A program made the translations under genes and the position numbers. A DNA stretch of 64,000 bases from Azospirillum sp. RU38E (GTDB lineage: Bacteria > Pseudomonadota > Alphaproteobacteria > Azospirillales > Azospirillaceae): positions 124,001 through 188,000 of the forward strand of contig NZ_FZOI01000003.1 of NCBI RefSeq assembly GCF_900188385.1. Direction: 5' to 3'. The first letter of the stretch is position 1. Each line of letters opens with the position of its first letter. Shown here in pieces: positions 1 to 8,588 of this stretch. The notes under the pieces are model-generated. The model searched no databases and was not told the DNA's origin. It saw only the letters and a list, made by a program, of their open reading frames with translations.

Positions 1-773
1 AACAAGGGGGCTTCCCCCCGGACCACGGGCAGCAGCGCCTCCAGGTCCAGCCGCGACAGGCTATATTCCCGCGTGCCGCCCTGATTAAAGGCCCCCTTGT
101 TGGCGGCGTAATGGCGCACATCCTCCAAAGCGGCCTTCAGGATGGCAACGGACAGCGCACGGCTGCCGCCGGCACTGCTGGCGGCACTTTCGCCAAAGGG
201 CAGAGCCACGCCCAGACGGGGTTTCACCACGATGTCCGGAGCGGCCCCCAGATGGATCAGCGCCGGCTGGCCCTGGAACAAAGGTTCATCGACATGGCCC
301 GCCGTCTCCCCATCATGGATATGGGCACCATCGCCAAAGGCCACGGCGGGCATCACCACGGCGCGGGTGATGCCACCCGCCCGCGCCAGCGGGATCAGGC
401 TGCTGGCCGGGTTGACGGCGTAGGAGGGATCATAGGCCACGCTGATCCGGGGATTGGCGGCATTGCTGTCATTGGTCTCCTTGACCGCACTCACCTCCTC
501 AATCCCGATATCGGAGGAGGAGACGAACAGGCCCGGCGTCACCACCTTGCCCTTGCCCTCCACCAGCGTGGCCCCCGCCGGCACGGCGGCACCCGGTGCC
601 GCCGCCGTGACAATGCCATCCTTGATAATGATGGTAGCGTCGGGGGTGGAAACACCGCTGCCATTCACCAGGGTCGCCCCCTGGATGGCGATGGTTTCCG
701 CCCCCGCTGTCGTGCCCAGGCCGGCCAGCAGCACGGCCCCGCCAAGAAGCATCTGTTTGAAGCCGCGCATCAT
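1..773 (-). CDS. Amidohydrolase family protein, partial (C-terminus beyond left edge)
   Basis: The gene reads leftwards and runs off the window, leaving about 257 residues of its N-terminal part. It begins with paired ATG codons whose first ATG overlaps the TGA of the upstream amidohydrolase (ATGA), so the two are translationally coupled. The first 25 residues look like a signal peptide (a Leu/Gly-rich stretch ending in TTAGAE). The next part resembles the composite beta domain of imidazolonepropionase-like amidohydrolases: a TLVNGSG start, an IIIKDGIV strand and a KVVTPGLF strand. The usual His-x-His after the TPG motif is replaced by SSSD, so metal binding may be altered. It is probably exported, with unknown substrate. 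Confidence 0.8.
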   Translation of the reverse strand, partial: MMRGFKQMLLGGAVLLAGLGTTAGAETIAIQGATLVNGSGVSTPDATIIIKDGIVTAAAPGAAVPAGATLVEGKGKVVTPGLFVSSSDIGIEEVSAVKETNDSNAANPRISVAYDPSYAVNPASSLIPLARAGGITRAVVMPAVAFGDGAHIHDGETAGHVDEPLFQGQPALIHLGAAPDIVVKPRLGVALPFGESAASSAGGSRALSVAILKAALEDVRHYAANKGAFNQGGTREYSLSRLDLEALLPVVRGEAPL

Positions 774-2248
774 TTCGCCCCCTTGCCCTGGAAGATTTCC
801 GCCCCCGCCTGTCCCAGCTCAAAATCAGAGCGGGGTTCCGCAGGCGGGTGGGCGCGGTCGAATTGCGGCACGCCATCGATATAGACCAGATCGGCCAGCG
901 TATAGATGCTGAAGGGATTGCCGTTCCACACCACCACATCGGCCATCTTGCCGGGTTCCAGCGTGCCGGTCTTGTCCTGCACGCCGATGGCCTTGGCCGG
1001 GTTGGCGGTGATCCAGCTGATCGCCTCCTCCTCCTTGATGCCAAGGCCCAGATAATTGCCCTCCGCCATGGCTTGGGCGGCTTCCTTGGGCAGATACTGG
1101 ATCAATGTTTCGTCATCGGAATGAATGACGGCACAGGCCCCGGCCCGATGGACCATGGCGGCATTGGCCGGCACCCCGTCATAGGCTTCCATCTTGAAGC
1201 CCCACCAATGGGCCCAGGTGGCGATACAGACATTATCCTGCTTCAGCAGGTCGCTGATCTTGTAGGCCTCGGTGGCATGGTGGAAGGCCGCGACGCGATA
1301 GCCGAATTCCCGCGCCACCTCCAGCATCACCGACATTTCGTCGGCGCGGTAGCAATGATTCTGCACCAGGATATCGCCGGACAGCACGCCGGCCAGGGTT
1401 TCCAGTTGCAGGTCACGCTTGGGCGGATCGGGCTGCTTGTCACCCTTGGCCTCCTGCTTTTCCTTGTAATAGGCGTCCCATTTGCGGCGATATTCCGCCG
1501 CCTCAATCCAGGCCGCGCGGTACCCCGCCACATTGGCCATGCGGCTGCCAGGCGCCCGGCCCTTGTCGCCATAGACGCGCTTGGGATTCTCCCCGCAGGC
1601 CATTTTCAGCCCATAGGGGGCGCCGGGGAATTTCATCTCCATCACATTGCGGGCGGTGACATTCTTCACCGTCACGCTGCGCCCGCCGAACAGGTTGGCC
1701 GAGCCGGGCAGCAGTTGCAGCGTAGTGACACCGCCGCGCAGCGCCCGTTCAAAGCCGGGATCTTGCGGCCAGACCGAATGTTCGGCCCAGACCTGGGCCG
1801 TGTTCGGGTCCGTCATCTCATTCCCGTCGGAATGGGCCTCCACGGCCGGGGAGGCATAGACCCCCAGATGGGAATGCATGTCGATGATGCCGGGGGTGAT
1901 CCAGCGGCCCGCCGCATCCACAATCGTGGCCCCCGCCGGCACGGGCAGGCCCGCCCCCACCGCCTCAATCCGGCCATCGCGGATGATGACGGTACCGTTT
2001 TCAATCCGCGCCCCGGTGCCGGTCAGCACCGTCGCCCCGGTCAGCGCCACCAGCCCGCTGGCGGCGGGCTTGTAACGGCTGGGGAACGGGTCGCGGCTGC
2101 TGGCCGCATCCAGCCCCGGCGCCAGCGCCTGCTTGTCCCCACCCTTGTCCTTGTTCCCGGAATGCCCGGTTCCCTGTCCGGTGGCGCAGCCAGCCAGCAG
2201 CAATGCCAGCCCCGTCACCAACCAGCGACCGCCCCGCGACCGCATCAT
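770..2248 (-). CDS. Lipoprotein amidohydrolase, imidazolonepropionase-like
   Basis: A 492-residue protein if started at the paired ATGs at 2248. This start places a lipoprotein signal directly at the N-terminus, with hydrophobic residues followed by the lipobox LLAGC, so it is probably anchored to the outer or inner membrane facing the periplasm. The domain follows the amidohydrolase plan: an N-terminal beta sandwich (ATVLTGTGARIENGTVII), WITPGIIDMHSHLG with the metal-binding H-x-H, a later HHATEAYKI region and a HSDDETL motif near residue 390 giving the catalytic Asp region. A longer reading frame upstream exists but lacks a signal. It overlaps the next amidohydrolase by four bases, so both are likely one operon, perhaps for periplasmic degradation of cyclic amides or peptides. 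Substrate is not inferable. Confidence 0.88.
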   Translation of the reverse strand: MMRSRGGRWLVTGLALLLAGCATGQGTGHSGNKDKGGDKQALAPGLDAASSRDPFPSRYKPAASGLVALTGATVLTGTGARIENGTVIIRDGRIEAVGAGLPVPAGATIVDAAGRWITPGIIDMHSHLGVYASPAVEAHSDGNEMTDPNTAQVWAEHSVWPQDPGFERALRGGVTTLQLLPGSANLFGGRSVTVKNVTARNVMEMKFPGAPYGLKMACGENPKRVYGDKGRAPGSRMANVAGYRAAWIEAAEYRRKWDAYYKEKQEAKGDKQPDPPKRDLQLETLAGVLSGDILVQNHCYRADEMSVMLEVAREFGYRVAAFHHATEAYKISDLLKQDNVCIATWAHWWGFKMEAYDGVPANAAMVHRAGACAVIHSDDETLIQYLPKEAAQAMAEGNYLGLGIKEEEAISWITANPAKAIGVQDKTGTLEPGKMADVVVWNGNPFSIYTLADLVYIDGVPQFDRAHPPAEPRSDFELGQAGAEIFQGKGAK

Positions 2249-2398
2249 GTCCGACCCCGTCTTGTTTGTGTATGGATCTTGCTTTGGGGTGCAGTGTGAC
2301 GGGCCAATCACAACCGCGTCAATGGCCTGGACGCCGCCCGCGTCACCGGTTAAGCATTCCGGTCAAAGCGCAACATTGAACCAACAGGGTACGACGCC

Positions 2399-2677
2399 AT
2401 GCACTTCATTCTGGAATGTATCGACAAGCCGGATTCGCTGGACCTGCGCATGGCGACCCGCCCGCCGCATCTGGAATATCTGACCAGCCTGTCCGATAAG
2501 ATCACCATCGCCGGCCCGATTCTCAGCGAAGACGGCAAGCCCGTCGGCAGCCTGCTGATCCTGGACGTGGCCGATAAGGCCGAGGTGGAGGCGATTGCCG
2601 CCGGTGACCCCTATGCCAAGGCCGGTCTGTTCGCCAGCGTAACGATCCGCCCCTTCCGCAAGGTTCTGCCGGCCTGA
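2399..2677 (+). CDS. YciI family protein
   Basis: A 92-residue protein of the YCII-like family, which has a dimeric alpha-beta barrel fold related to ferredoxin. It opens with MHFILECIDKPD, has a conserved RPPHLEYL with the family His, and a central GPILSEDGKPVGS segment followed by ADKAEVEAIAAGDPYAKAGLF, all typical of YciI. The biochemical role of most members is unknown; some resemble muconolactone isomerases or dehydrochlorinases. It is the first of three tightly packed plus-strand genes (22 bases before the EVE protein). The 150 bases upstream are shared with the divergent lipoprotein gene and must hold both promoters. Confidence 0.9.
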   Translation: MHFILECIDKPDSLDLRMATRPPHLEYLTSLSDKITIAGPILSEDGKPVGSLLILDVADKAEVEAIAAGDPYAKAGLFASVTIRPFRKVLPA

Positions 2678-2699
2678 TCGACCAGGGGACGATAAGAAG

Positions 2700-3113
2700 A
2701 TGGCCCATTGGCTGGTAAAATCCGAACCGTTCAAATATTCCTGGGACCAGTTCGTCAAGGATGGGCGCACCCATTGGGATGGGGTCCGCAACCATCAGGC
2801 CGCCAAGAACCTGAAAACCATGGCGGTGGGCGACCGGGTGTTCTTCTACCATTCCAATGAGGGGCTGGAGATTGTCGGCATTGCCGAGGTGGTGGCCACC
2901 GCCTATCCCGACCCCAGCGACCCCGCCGGCCGCTTCGTGATGGTGGACCTGAAGCCGGTGACACCGGTCAAGGCCCCGCTGACCCTGAAGCGGATCAAGG
3001 ATGATCCGGTGCTGTCGGAAATGCAGCTGGTCAAGCAGTCCCGCCTCTCCGTCTGCCCGGTGACGGATGATCAATGGGCCTATGCCTGCGGCCTGATGGG
3101 TGTGCCAGCGTGA
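2700..3113 (+). CDS. EVE domain-containing protein
   Basis: A 137-residue protein made up of a single EVE domain (PUA-like fold, the thymocyte nuclear protein 1 family). The hallmark start MAHWLVKSEP, the WDGVRNHQAAKNL segment and the VGDRVFFYHSN motif are all present, followed by GIAEVV and the KRIKDD region. EVE domains bind modified bases in DNA or RNA in several systems, and the gene next to YciI is a frequent alphaproteobacterial arrangement. Its stop overlaps the GTG start of the following Rieske protein (GTGA), so the three genes are probably one operon. Confidence 0.93.
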   Translation: MAHWLVKSEPFKYSWDQFVKDGRTHWDGVRNHQAAKNLKTMAVGDRVFFYHSNEGLEIVGIAEVVATAYPDPSDPAGRFVMVDLKPVTPVKAPLTLKRIKDDPVLSEMQLVKQSRLSVCPVTDDQWAYACGLMGVPA

Positions 3114-3460
3114 GCGGCGGGGGCCGTTTTCTCTGCCATCTGACAGAGATACCCGACGGCACGGCGCGCGGGTTTGACTGGGATCGCGGCGGTGAACGGC
3201 CGGTGCCGATCCTGGTCTTCCGCCGGGGGGAGCAGGTTTACGGCTATCGCAATGCCTGCCCCCATATCGGCGTACCGCTGGAAATGGACCCGGACCGGTT
3301 CATGAACCGCGAAGGCACCCACCTGCAATGTAGCACCCATGGTGCCCTGTTCCGGGTGGATGACGGGATGTGCGTGGAAGGCCCCTGCCTGGGCCGGCCG
3401 CTGCGGCCCGTGCCGCTGGTGGTGGATGGTGAAGGGCGTGTGATACCCGCCGGGGGGTAA
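3110..3460 (+). CDS. Rieske (2Fe-2S) protein
   Basis: A 116-residue protein starting at a GTG that overlaps the stop of the EVE gene. The frame is open further upstream, but that part would lie inside the EVE gene. A single Rieske domain is seen: N-A-C-P-H at about residue 50 and C-S-T-H about 25 residues later supply the two Cys and two His ligands. No catalytic oxygenase domain follows, so it is a small soluble ferredoxin-like Rieske protein rather than a dioxygenase alpha subunit. It probably transfers electrons for an unknown partner. It converges with the next gene, leaving four bases between the stops. Confidence 0.88.
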   Translation: MSGGGRFLCHLTEIPDGTARGFDWDRGGERPVPILVFRRGEQVYGYRNACPHIGVPLEMDPDRFMNREGTHLQCSTHGALFRVDDGMCVEGPCLGRPLRPVPLVVDGEGRVIPAGG

Positions 3461-3464
3461 CCCC

Positions 3465-3692
3465 TTACCCCGCCTTGGCCAGTACCGCCTGCATGTCCTG
3501 GGTCGCCACCTGGATGCGTCTGGCCAGCAGGCGGGCATCCTGGGCGGCTTCCTGCACGGGGAAGCCGCCGGGGCCGGGTGCCAGACGCAGCAGCGTGTCC
3601 AGCGCCAGCAGGCTGGTGCGCAGGCCCAGACGGGAAAGCTCTGCCTCCGTTCCGGAAACCTCTGCCACGCATTCCGGCTTTTCGCCCGCCAT
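3465..3692 (-). CDS. Small hypothetical protein
   Basis: A 75-residue predicted protein with no recognised domain. It starts at an ATG preceded by a GGGGATGGGG purine-rich stretch that could act as a ribosome binding site. The sequence is mostly helical by composition, rich in Ala, Leu and Arg (ELSRLGLRTSLLALDTLLRL), with EAAQDARLLARRIQ later, suggesting a small two-helix protein. It fits neatly between the stop of the Rieske gene and the acs promoter region, which supports it being real. Function unknown. Confidence 0.5.
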   Translation of the reverse strand: MAGEKPECVAEVSGTEAELSRLGLRTSLLALDTLLRLAPGPGGFPVQEAAQDARLLARRIQVATQDMQAVLAKAG

Positions 3693-3998
3693 GCCCCATC
3701 CCCCGTTTGGTTGCCCAACCTGTCCGGCTGCGCAACGGCTGGCTTTTTATATATCACAGCACGCGTCCGAATGCACGCACGCGGGCGGAGAGGACAACCA
3801 GCCGCCGGCTTCCTTGTCCACGCGACGAATGTACATGTTCCAAAATAGCTTAGGCTTGCTTACATAAGGTTACCGACGCCGGGTTGGGGGACGATTGAAC
3901 CGCCATCCGTTCCGCCGGCCTATGGTCGAGAAGAACCGCAGCCATTGCCCACCGGGCAACCCGGACGGCGCTGCGACAACAGTGGGAGATTGAACGCC
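3693..3998. promoter_or_regulatory. Intergenic region upstream of acs
   Basis: About 300 bases without a credible gene, lying between the divergent small protein and acs. It is locally less GC-rich between 3745 and 3870. No clear sigma-70 boxes or known operator could be assigned. A GGGAG at about 3983-3987 precedes the acs ATG and is its likely ribosome binding site. Confidence 0.4.
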
Positions 3999-5939
3999 AT
4001 GAGCAGCCCGACTTTCTTTCCGGTAGCGGAAGAAACCGCCCGCGGCGCCTGGGTTGACGCCGCCAAGTACAAGGAAATGTATGAGCGGTCGATTTCCGAC
4101 CCGGACGGGTTCTGGGGCGAACATGGCAAGCGGATCGACTGGTTCACCCCCTATACCAAGGTGAAGAACACCAGCTTCGAAGGCGATGTCGCCATCCGCT
4201 GGTTCGAAGATGGCACCACCAACGTTTCCTATAATTGCATTGATCGCCACCTGGCAACGCGCGGCGACCAGACCGCCATCATCTGGGAAGGCGACAACCC
4301 CGCCGACAGCGCCCACATCACCTATCGCCAGCTGCATGAAAAGGTCAGCCGGCTGGCCAATGTGCTGAAGGCACATGGGGTGAAGAAGGGCGACCGGGTG
4401 ACGATCTATCTGCCGATGATCCCGGAGGCAGCCTATGCCATGCTGGCCTGCGCCCGCATCGGCGCCATCCATTCCATCGTCTTTGGCGGCTTCTCCCCTG
4501 ACAGCCTGAAGGACCGGGTCGAGGGCTGCGAAGGCAAGATCATCATCACCGCTGATGAGGGTCTGCGCGGCGGTCGCAAGGTGCCGCTGAAGGCCAATGT
4601 CGACAAGGCGCTGGAAAGCCTGCCCGACGTCTCCTCCGTCATCGTCGTCAAGCGCACCGGCGGCAATGTCGCCTGGAAAGAGGGCCGCGATTACTGGTAC
4701 GAGGAGGAGATTGCCAAGGTCTCCGCCGATTGCCCGGCAGAGGTGCTGAACGCGGAAGACCCGCTGTTCATCCTCTATACCTCCGGTTCCACCGGTAAGC
4801 CCAAGGGCGTGCTGCACACCACCGGCGGCTATCTGGTCTATGCGTCGATGACGCATCAATATGTGTTCGATTACCATGATGGCGACATCTATTGGTGCAC
4901 CGCCGATGTGGGTTGGGTGACCGGTCACAGCTATATCGTCTATGGCCCGCTGGCCAATGGCGCCACCACGCTGATGTTTGAAGGCATCCCCAACTATCCC
5001 AGCGTCAGCCGGTTCTGGGAGGTGATCGACAAGCACAAGGTCAATATCTTCTACACCGCCCCCACCGCCATCCGCGCCCTGATGCGTGAAGGCGAAGGCC
5101 CGGTGAAGAAGACCAGCCGCACCTCCCTGCGCCTGCTGGGCTCGGTCGGGGAACCGATCAACCCGGAAGCCTGGCTCTGGTACCATTCCGTGGTCGGCGA
5201 TGGCCGCTGCCCCATCGTGGATACCTGGTGGCAGACGGAAACCGGCGGCATCCTGATCACCCCGCTGCCGGGCGCCATCGGCCAGAAGCCGGGGTCGGCC
5301 ACCCTGCCCTTCTTCGGCGTGAAGCCGCAGGTGGTGGATAATGAAGGCACGGTGCTGGAAGGGGCGACGGAGGGTAATCTCTGCATCGCCGACAGCTGGC
5401 CGGGCCAGATGCGCACCGTTTATGGTGACCATGAACGGTTCGTGCAGACCTATTTCAGCACCTTCAAGGGCAAGTACTTCACCGGCGATGGCTGCCGCCG
5501 GGACGAGGATGGCTATTACTGGATCACCGGTCGCGTCGATGACGTGATCAACGTTTCCGGCCACCGGCTGGGCACGGCGGAAATCGAAAGCGCCCTGGTC
5601 GCCCATCCCAAGGTAGCCGAGGCGGCGGTGGTCGGTTACCCGCATGATCTGAAGGGCCAGGGCATCTATGCCTATGTGACGCTGAATGCCGGCGAGGAAA
5701 CGTCGGATGAGCTGCGCAAGGAGTTGGTGGCCTGGGTCCGCAAGGAAATCGGCCCCATCGCCACGCCGGACCTGATCCAGTGGGCGCCCGGCCTGCCCAA
5801 GACCCGCTCGGGCAAGATCATGCGCCGCATCCTGCGCAAGATCGCCGCCAATGAGCATGAGGCGCTGGGCGATACCAGCACGCTGGCCGATCCCAATGTG
5901 GTGACGGAGCTGGTGGGCAACCGCATGAACCGCAGCTAA
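3999..5939 (+). CDS. acs: Acetyl-coenzyme A synthetase
   Basis: A 646-residue enzyme, the usual length of AMP-forming acetyl-CoA synthetase, which turns acetate, ATP and CoA into acetyl-CoA via acetyl-AMP in the cytoplasm. The chosen ATG (MSSPTFFPV) follows a GGGAG sequence; the open frame extends 18 codons further but without family similarity. Visible motifs are the P-loop [11 protein letters not shown], the WWQTETGG acetate and AMP-binding motif, the hinge [18 protein letters not shown], and [11 protein letters not shown] near the C-terminus, where Lys606 matches the catalytic lysine controlled by acetylation in this family. Monocistronic, with a strong terminator just downstream. Confidence 0.97.
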   Translation: MSSPTFFPVAEETARGAWVDAAKYKEMYERSISDPDGFWGEHGKRIDWFTPYTKVKNTSFEGDVAIRWFEDGTTNVSYNCIDRHLATRGDQTAIIWEGDNPADSAHITYRQLHEKVSRLANVLKAHGVKKGDRVTIYLPMIPEAAYAMLACARIGAIHSIVFGGFSPDSLKDRVEGCEGKIIITADEGLRGGRKVPLKANVDKALESLPDVSSVIVVKRTGGNVAWKEGRDYWYEEEIAKVSADCPAEVLNAEDPLFILYTSGSTGKPKGVLHTTGGYLVYASMTHQYVFDYHDGDIYWCTADVGWVTGHSYIVYGPLANGATTLMFEGIPNYPSVSRFWEVIDKHKVNIFYTAPTAIRALMREGEGPVKKTSRTSLRLLGSVGEPINPEAWLWYHSVVGDGRCPIVDTWWQTETGGILITPLPGAIGQKPGSATLPFFGVKPQVVDNEGTVLEGATEGNLCIADSWPGQMRTVYGDHERFVQTYFSTFKGKYFTGDGCRRDEDGYYWITGRVDDVINVSGHRLGTAEIESALVAHPKVAEAAVVGYPHDLKGQGIYAYVTLNAGEETSDELRKELVAWVRKEIGPIATPDLIQWAPGLPKTRSGKIMRRILRKIAANEHEALGDTSTLADPNVVTELVGNRMNRS

Positions 5940-5965
5940 GCCCAAGGCACAGCCGCGATACAGGG

Positions 5966-5991
5966 AAGGCCGGCATCATTGCCGGCCTTTT
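5966..5991 (+). terminator. Rho-independent terminator after acs
   Basis: A GC-rich hairpin (GGCCGGC stem, ATCATT loop) followed by CTTTT lies 27 bases after the acs stop. It overlaps the 3' end of the convergent glycosyltransferase gene and may work in both directions, since AAGG precedes the stem. Confidence 0.8.
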
Positions 5992-7259
5992 CGTTCCCGA
6001 TCCACCGCCGCATACAGGGCAGCATAGCGCTGGGCCTGCACCACCGGGGCATATTCCCGTGCCGCCCGCTGCCGCCCGGCCTGGCCCATGGCGGGCAGGT
6101 CGGCCCGCCGGCGCACCGCCGCCGCCAGGCCGACCGCCAGAGCGTCGGCATCGCTGCCGGGCGCCAGAAAGCCGGTGACGCCCGGCATGATCATGTCAGG
6201 CACCCCGCCACTGTCGAAGCCTACCACTGGCCGGGCGCAGGCCATCGCCTCCAGCACCACATTGGGCAGGTTATCCTGCCGGCTGGGCACCACCAGCAGG
6301 TCACAGGCGGCATAGAAACCGCAGAGATCAGCATCGCCGGATTGCGGCCCGGCATTGACGCAGGGCACGGAAAGGGGGACCGACGGCACCTCCCCTTCCC
6401 CGGCGACCAGCAAGGCCAGCCGGTCCGGCAGGCTGGGGGCCAGCTGGTTCAGCGCCTGCATCAACAGATCCAGCCCCTTGCGCGGATCGGCCAGCAGGTG
6501 GGAGACAAAGCCCAGCGTCAGCACATTATCCGCAATGCCCAGCCGGCGGCGCAGCGGCGCGCCATCCGCCGGCACCAAGGCGCGGATATCCACGGCATTG
6601 GGAATGACATGGATGGGCAAACCGGCGAACAGCCGGCTGTTCGCTGCCTCCGCCGCCAGCCAGCGGCTGGGGCTGACAAGATGGACCGGGCCGGGAAAGG
6701 CCGCCAGTGCTGCCCGTTTGCGGGCCAGCACCAAGGCCGAAAGATCATCGGCCACCGCCGATCCCAGCATCGGACAGCGGCCGCAGGCCATGGTGAAGCC
6801 CCGGCAGGCATCGGCGTAATGGCAACCGCCGGTGAACGGATTCTGATCGTGCAGCGTCCAGATCAGGCCCTGGTCCGGCCGGCGGCGGCGGAAGAACAGC
6901 GGCCAGTCCACCAGACCGCGCACCCAATGCAGGTGGAAAATATCGGTGGGCGGCAGCCGATCTTCCAGCAGATCGGCACGGCCCGCCAGACCGCTGTGGA
7001 AGGGCACGAATCCAGGCCCCTGAAGGGCAGGATAGGCCGCCAGCTCCGCCTGCCCTTCCGCCTCTCGCGCGGCCCAGGCCGCCTGCTCGGCAGCATCGCG
7101 CGGGCGCACCGGGGTGATATCGGGATCGTCACTATCCTTGCGAGCAACCAGAAACTGATGCGCCACGCCAATTTCCCGCAGCCCCTGATGCAGCCGATAG
7201 GCGGCGCGGGCAGCACCGCCGGCAATGTCAAACGTGTTGAGTAAGGTGATCCGCATCAT
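5976..7259 (-). CDS. Glycosyltransferase family 4 protein
   Basis: A 427-residue GT-B fold glycosyltransferase. The N-terminal Rossmann-like half starts MMRITLLNTFDIAGGAARAAYRLHQGL, the nucleotide-free acceptor domain pattern with GGA. The C-terminal half carries the donor-binding features of GT4: GFVSHLLADPRKGLDLL, ADLCGFYAACDLLVVPSRQDNLPNVVLEAMACARPVVGFDSGG, where the E-x7-E-like motif sits. A Cys-rich insertion (CHYADACRGFTMACGRCPML) around residue 140-160 is typical of a subgroup of GT4 proteins involved in surface polysaccharide synthesis. It is divergent from the sulfotransferase-like genes, which suggests a small surface glycan locus. Acceptor unknown. Confidence 0.9.
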   Translation of the reverse strand: MMRITLLNTFDIAGGAARAAYRLHQGLREIGVAHQFLVARKDSDDPDITPVRPRDAAEQAAWAAREAEGQAELAAYPALQGPGFVPFHSGLAGRADLLEDRLPPTDIFHLHWVRGLVDWPLFFRRRRPDQGLIWTLHDQNPFTGGCHYADACRGFTMACGRCPMLGSAVADDLSALVLARKRAALAAFPGPVHLVSPSRWLAAEAANSRLFAGLPIHVIPNAVDIRALVPADGAPLRRRLGIADNVLTLGFVSHLLADPRKGLDLLMQALNQLAPSLPDRLALLVAGEGEVPSVPLSVPCVNAGPQSGDADLCGFYAACDLLVVPSRQDNLPNVVLEAMACARPVVGFDSGGVPDMIMPGVTGFLAPGSDADALAVGLAAAVRRRADLPAMGQAGRQRAAREYAPVVQAQRYAALYAAVDRERKGRQ

Positions 7260-7387
7260 GCCCACCCCATTGCGGAGCTGGCGCTGATCATATTGGCAAT
7301 CAATCCCCCATGGATTGATTGTCCTTGGTGCCGAAAATAGGGTAGCATTACTCTGCTTTCGTCGAAATTTATGCTGGCGCCCCCGTG

Positions 7388-8470
7388 ATGATGCCCCGTT
7401 ATTCGGACCTGGCTTCCTATCTGAACACAGGCGGCAAGCCGATCTTCTTTGTCCATTGCGTGAAGACCGCCGGCACCTCGTTGAACGGCTATCTCACGCG
7501 GATGGACGGGCGCAGCCGGATGACCACCTATTATATCGACCGGCAATATACCGACCTTCTGCTGGCAGAAGCGGCACAGCCCGGTTTTTATGACAGCCAC
7601 CATGCCACCCACCTGCCCTTCTCTGTGCTGGCGCCGATATTGGACCGGCTGGATGTCAGCCGGTTTCACTGGCTTGTCTGTGTACGCGACCCGGTGGCGC
7701 GGCAAATCTCCCATTATCGCTTCCTGCGGAAGATGCAGCATCTGCCGCTGATCCAGAATAACTGCATCGATTTTTCCTCGCTGGAGGCCTTTACCGACAG
7801 TATGCCGCGCAACAGCCAGTGCCGCTTCTATCATTCATCCGGACAGGCCGCCGATGCCATCGCCTTTCTCGACCGGCTGGATGTGCAGGTGGTGCCGGTG
7901 GAATTCATGAGCGCGGTGATCGATGATATTTATGTGCAGCGCGGCCTGCCGCCCCTGCAGGAAATCCGCGCCAACCGCACCGATCAGGAACCGCCGGCCC
8001 GCGACCTGTCGCCCACCGCCGCTGCCCTGATCGCTGAGCGCTTCGCCCAGGATGATCTGCTCTACCGCACCTATCATGCCCGCGTCGCCCCGCTGATGGC
8101 GGGGCTGGGGCGGCCGGTGCCGGTGGCGACATTGCAGCCAGGGGACGACCTGTCCTTTCTGCGCCCGGCGGCCCAGGCGGGGCAGTTATATATTTTCGGC
8201 AGCAGCCGCGTGGCCGAACAATTGCTGGGCCGGCTGCGCCAGGCTGGGCTGCAGCCGGCCGGTTTCATCGACAGCACGCGGGACGGCACACTGGCCAGGC
8301 TGCCGGTCTGGCGGGCCGACCAGCTGGACAGCGCGCGCTGGCAGGCCGCCAGCGTACTGATCGCGGCAGAGGCCTTTGGGCCGATTCATCGTTTGGCCCA
8401 GACCCGGGGCTGCCGCCAGATCATCGATGCCTTTGACTACGCCATCCAGAAGGAGATCTGGCGTGTCTGA
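7388..8470 (+). CDS. Sulfotransferase-like protein with Rossmann-like C-terminal domain
   Basis: About 360 residues. The start lies in a GTG-ATG-ATG run, and the first ATG is used here. An N-terminal motif FFVHCVKTAGTSLNGYL matches the 5'-phosphosulfate-binding loop of sulfotransferases (Sulfotransfer_2 type), and RDPVARQISHYRFLR matches the 3'-phosphate-binding motif, so a PAPS-dependent carbohydrate sulfotransferase is the best guess. From about residue 265 a second domain begins: LYIFGSSRVAEQLLGRLRQAG then GFIDSTRDG and VLIAAEAFGPIHRLA. This looks like a nucleotide-binding Rossmann unit of the kind found beside sugar-modifying enzymes. The next gene is its paralogue. Substrate is probably a surface glycan, given the adjacent glycosyltransferase. 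Confidence 0.75.
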   Translation: MMPRYSDLASYLNTGGKPIFFVHCVKTAGTSLNGYLTRMDGRSRMTTYYIDRQYTDLLLAEAAQPGFYDSHHATHLPFSVLAPILDRLDVSRFHWLVCVRDPVARQISHYRFLRKMQHLPLIQNNCIDFSSLEAFTDSMPRNSQCRFYHSSGQAADAIAFLDRLDVQVVPVEFMSAVIDDIYVQRGLPPLQEIRANRTDQEPPARDLSPTAAALIAERFAQDDLLYRTYHARVAPLMAGLGRPVPVATLQPGDDLSFLRPAAQAGQLYIFGSSRVAEQLLGRLRQAGLQPAGFIDSTRDGTLARLPVWRADQLDSARWQAASVLIAAEAFGPIHRLAQTRGCRQIIDAFDYAIQKEIWRV

Positions 8471-8588
8471 CGCCAATCCGCTGAAGCGGCAACATTCAGG
8501 GAAGCGGGGGAACCGAGCAGAAAATAAAAGAAAAACCAACTGCGATTAAAGGCAGATCAATACAAAATCAGGCAGGGGAAAAGAATGC

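Noticed and set aside
3870..5945. A 691-residue minus-strand frame opposite acs
   Set aside because: It is the antisense shadow of acs, which has complete motifs; the frame is open because of high GC at third positions.
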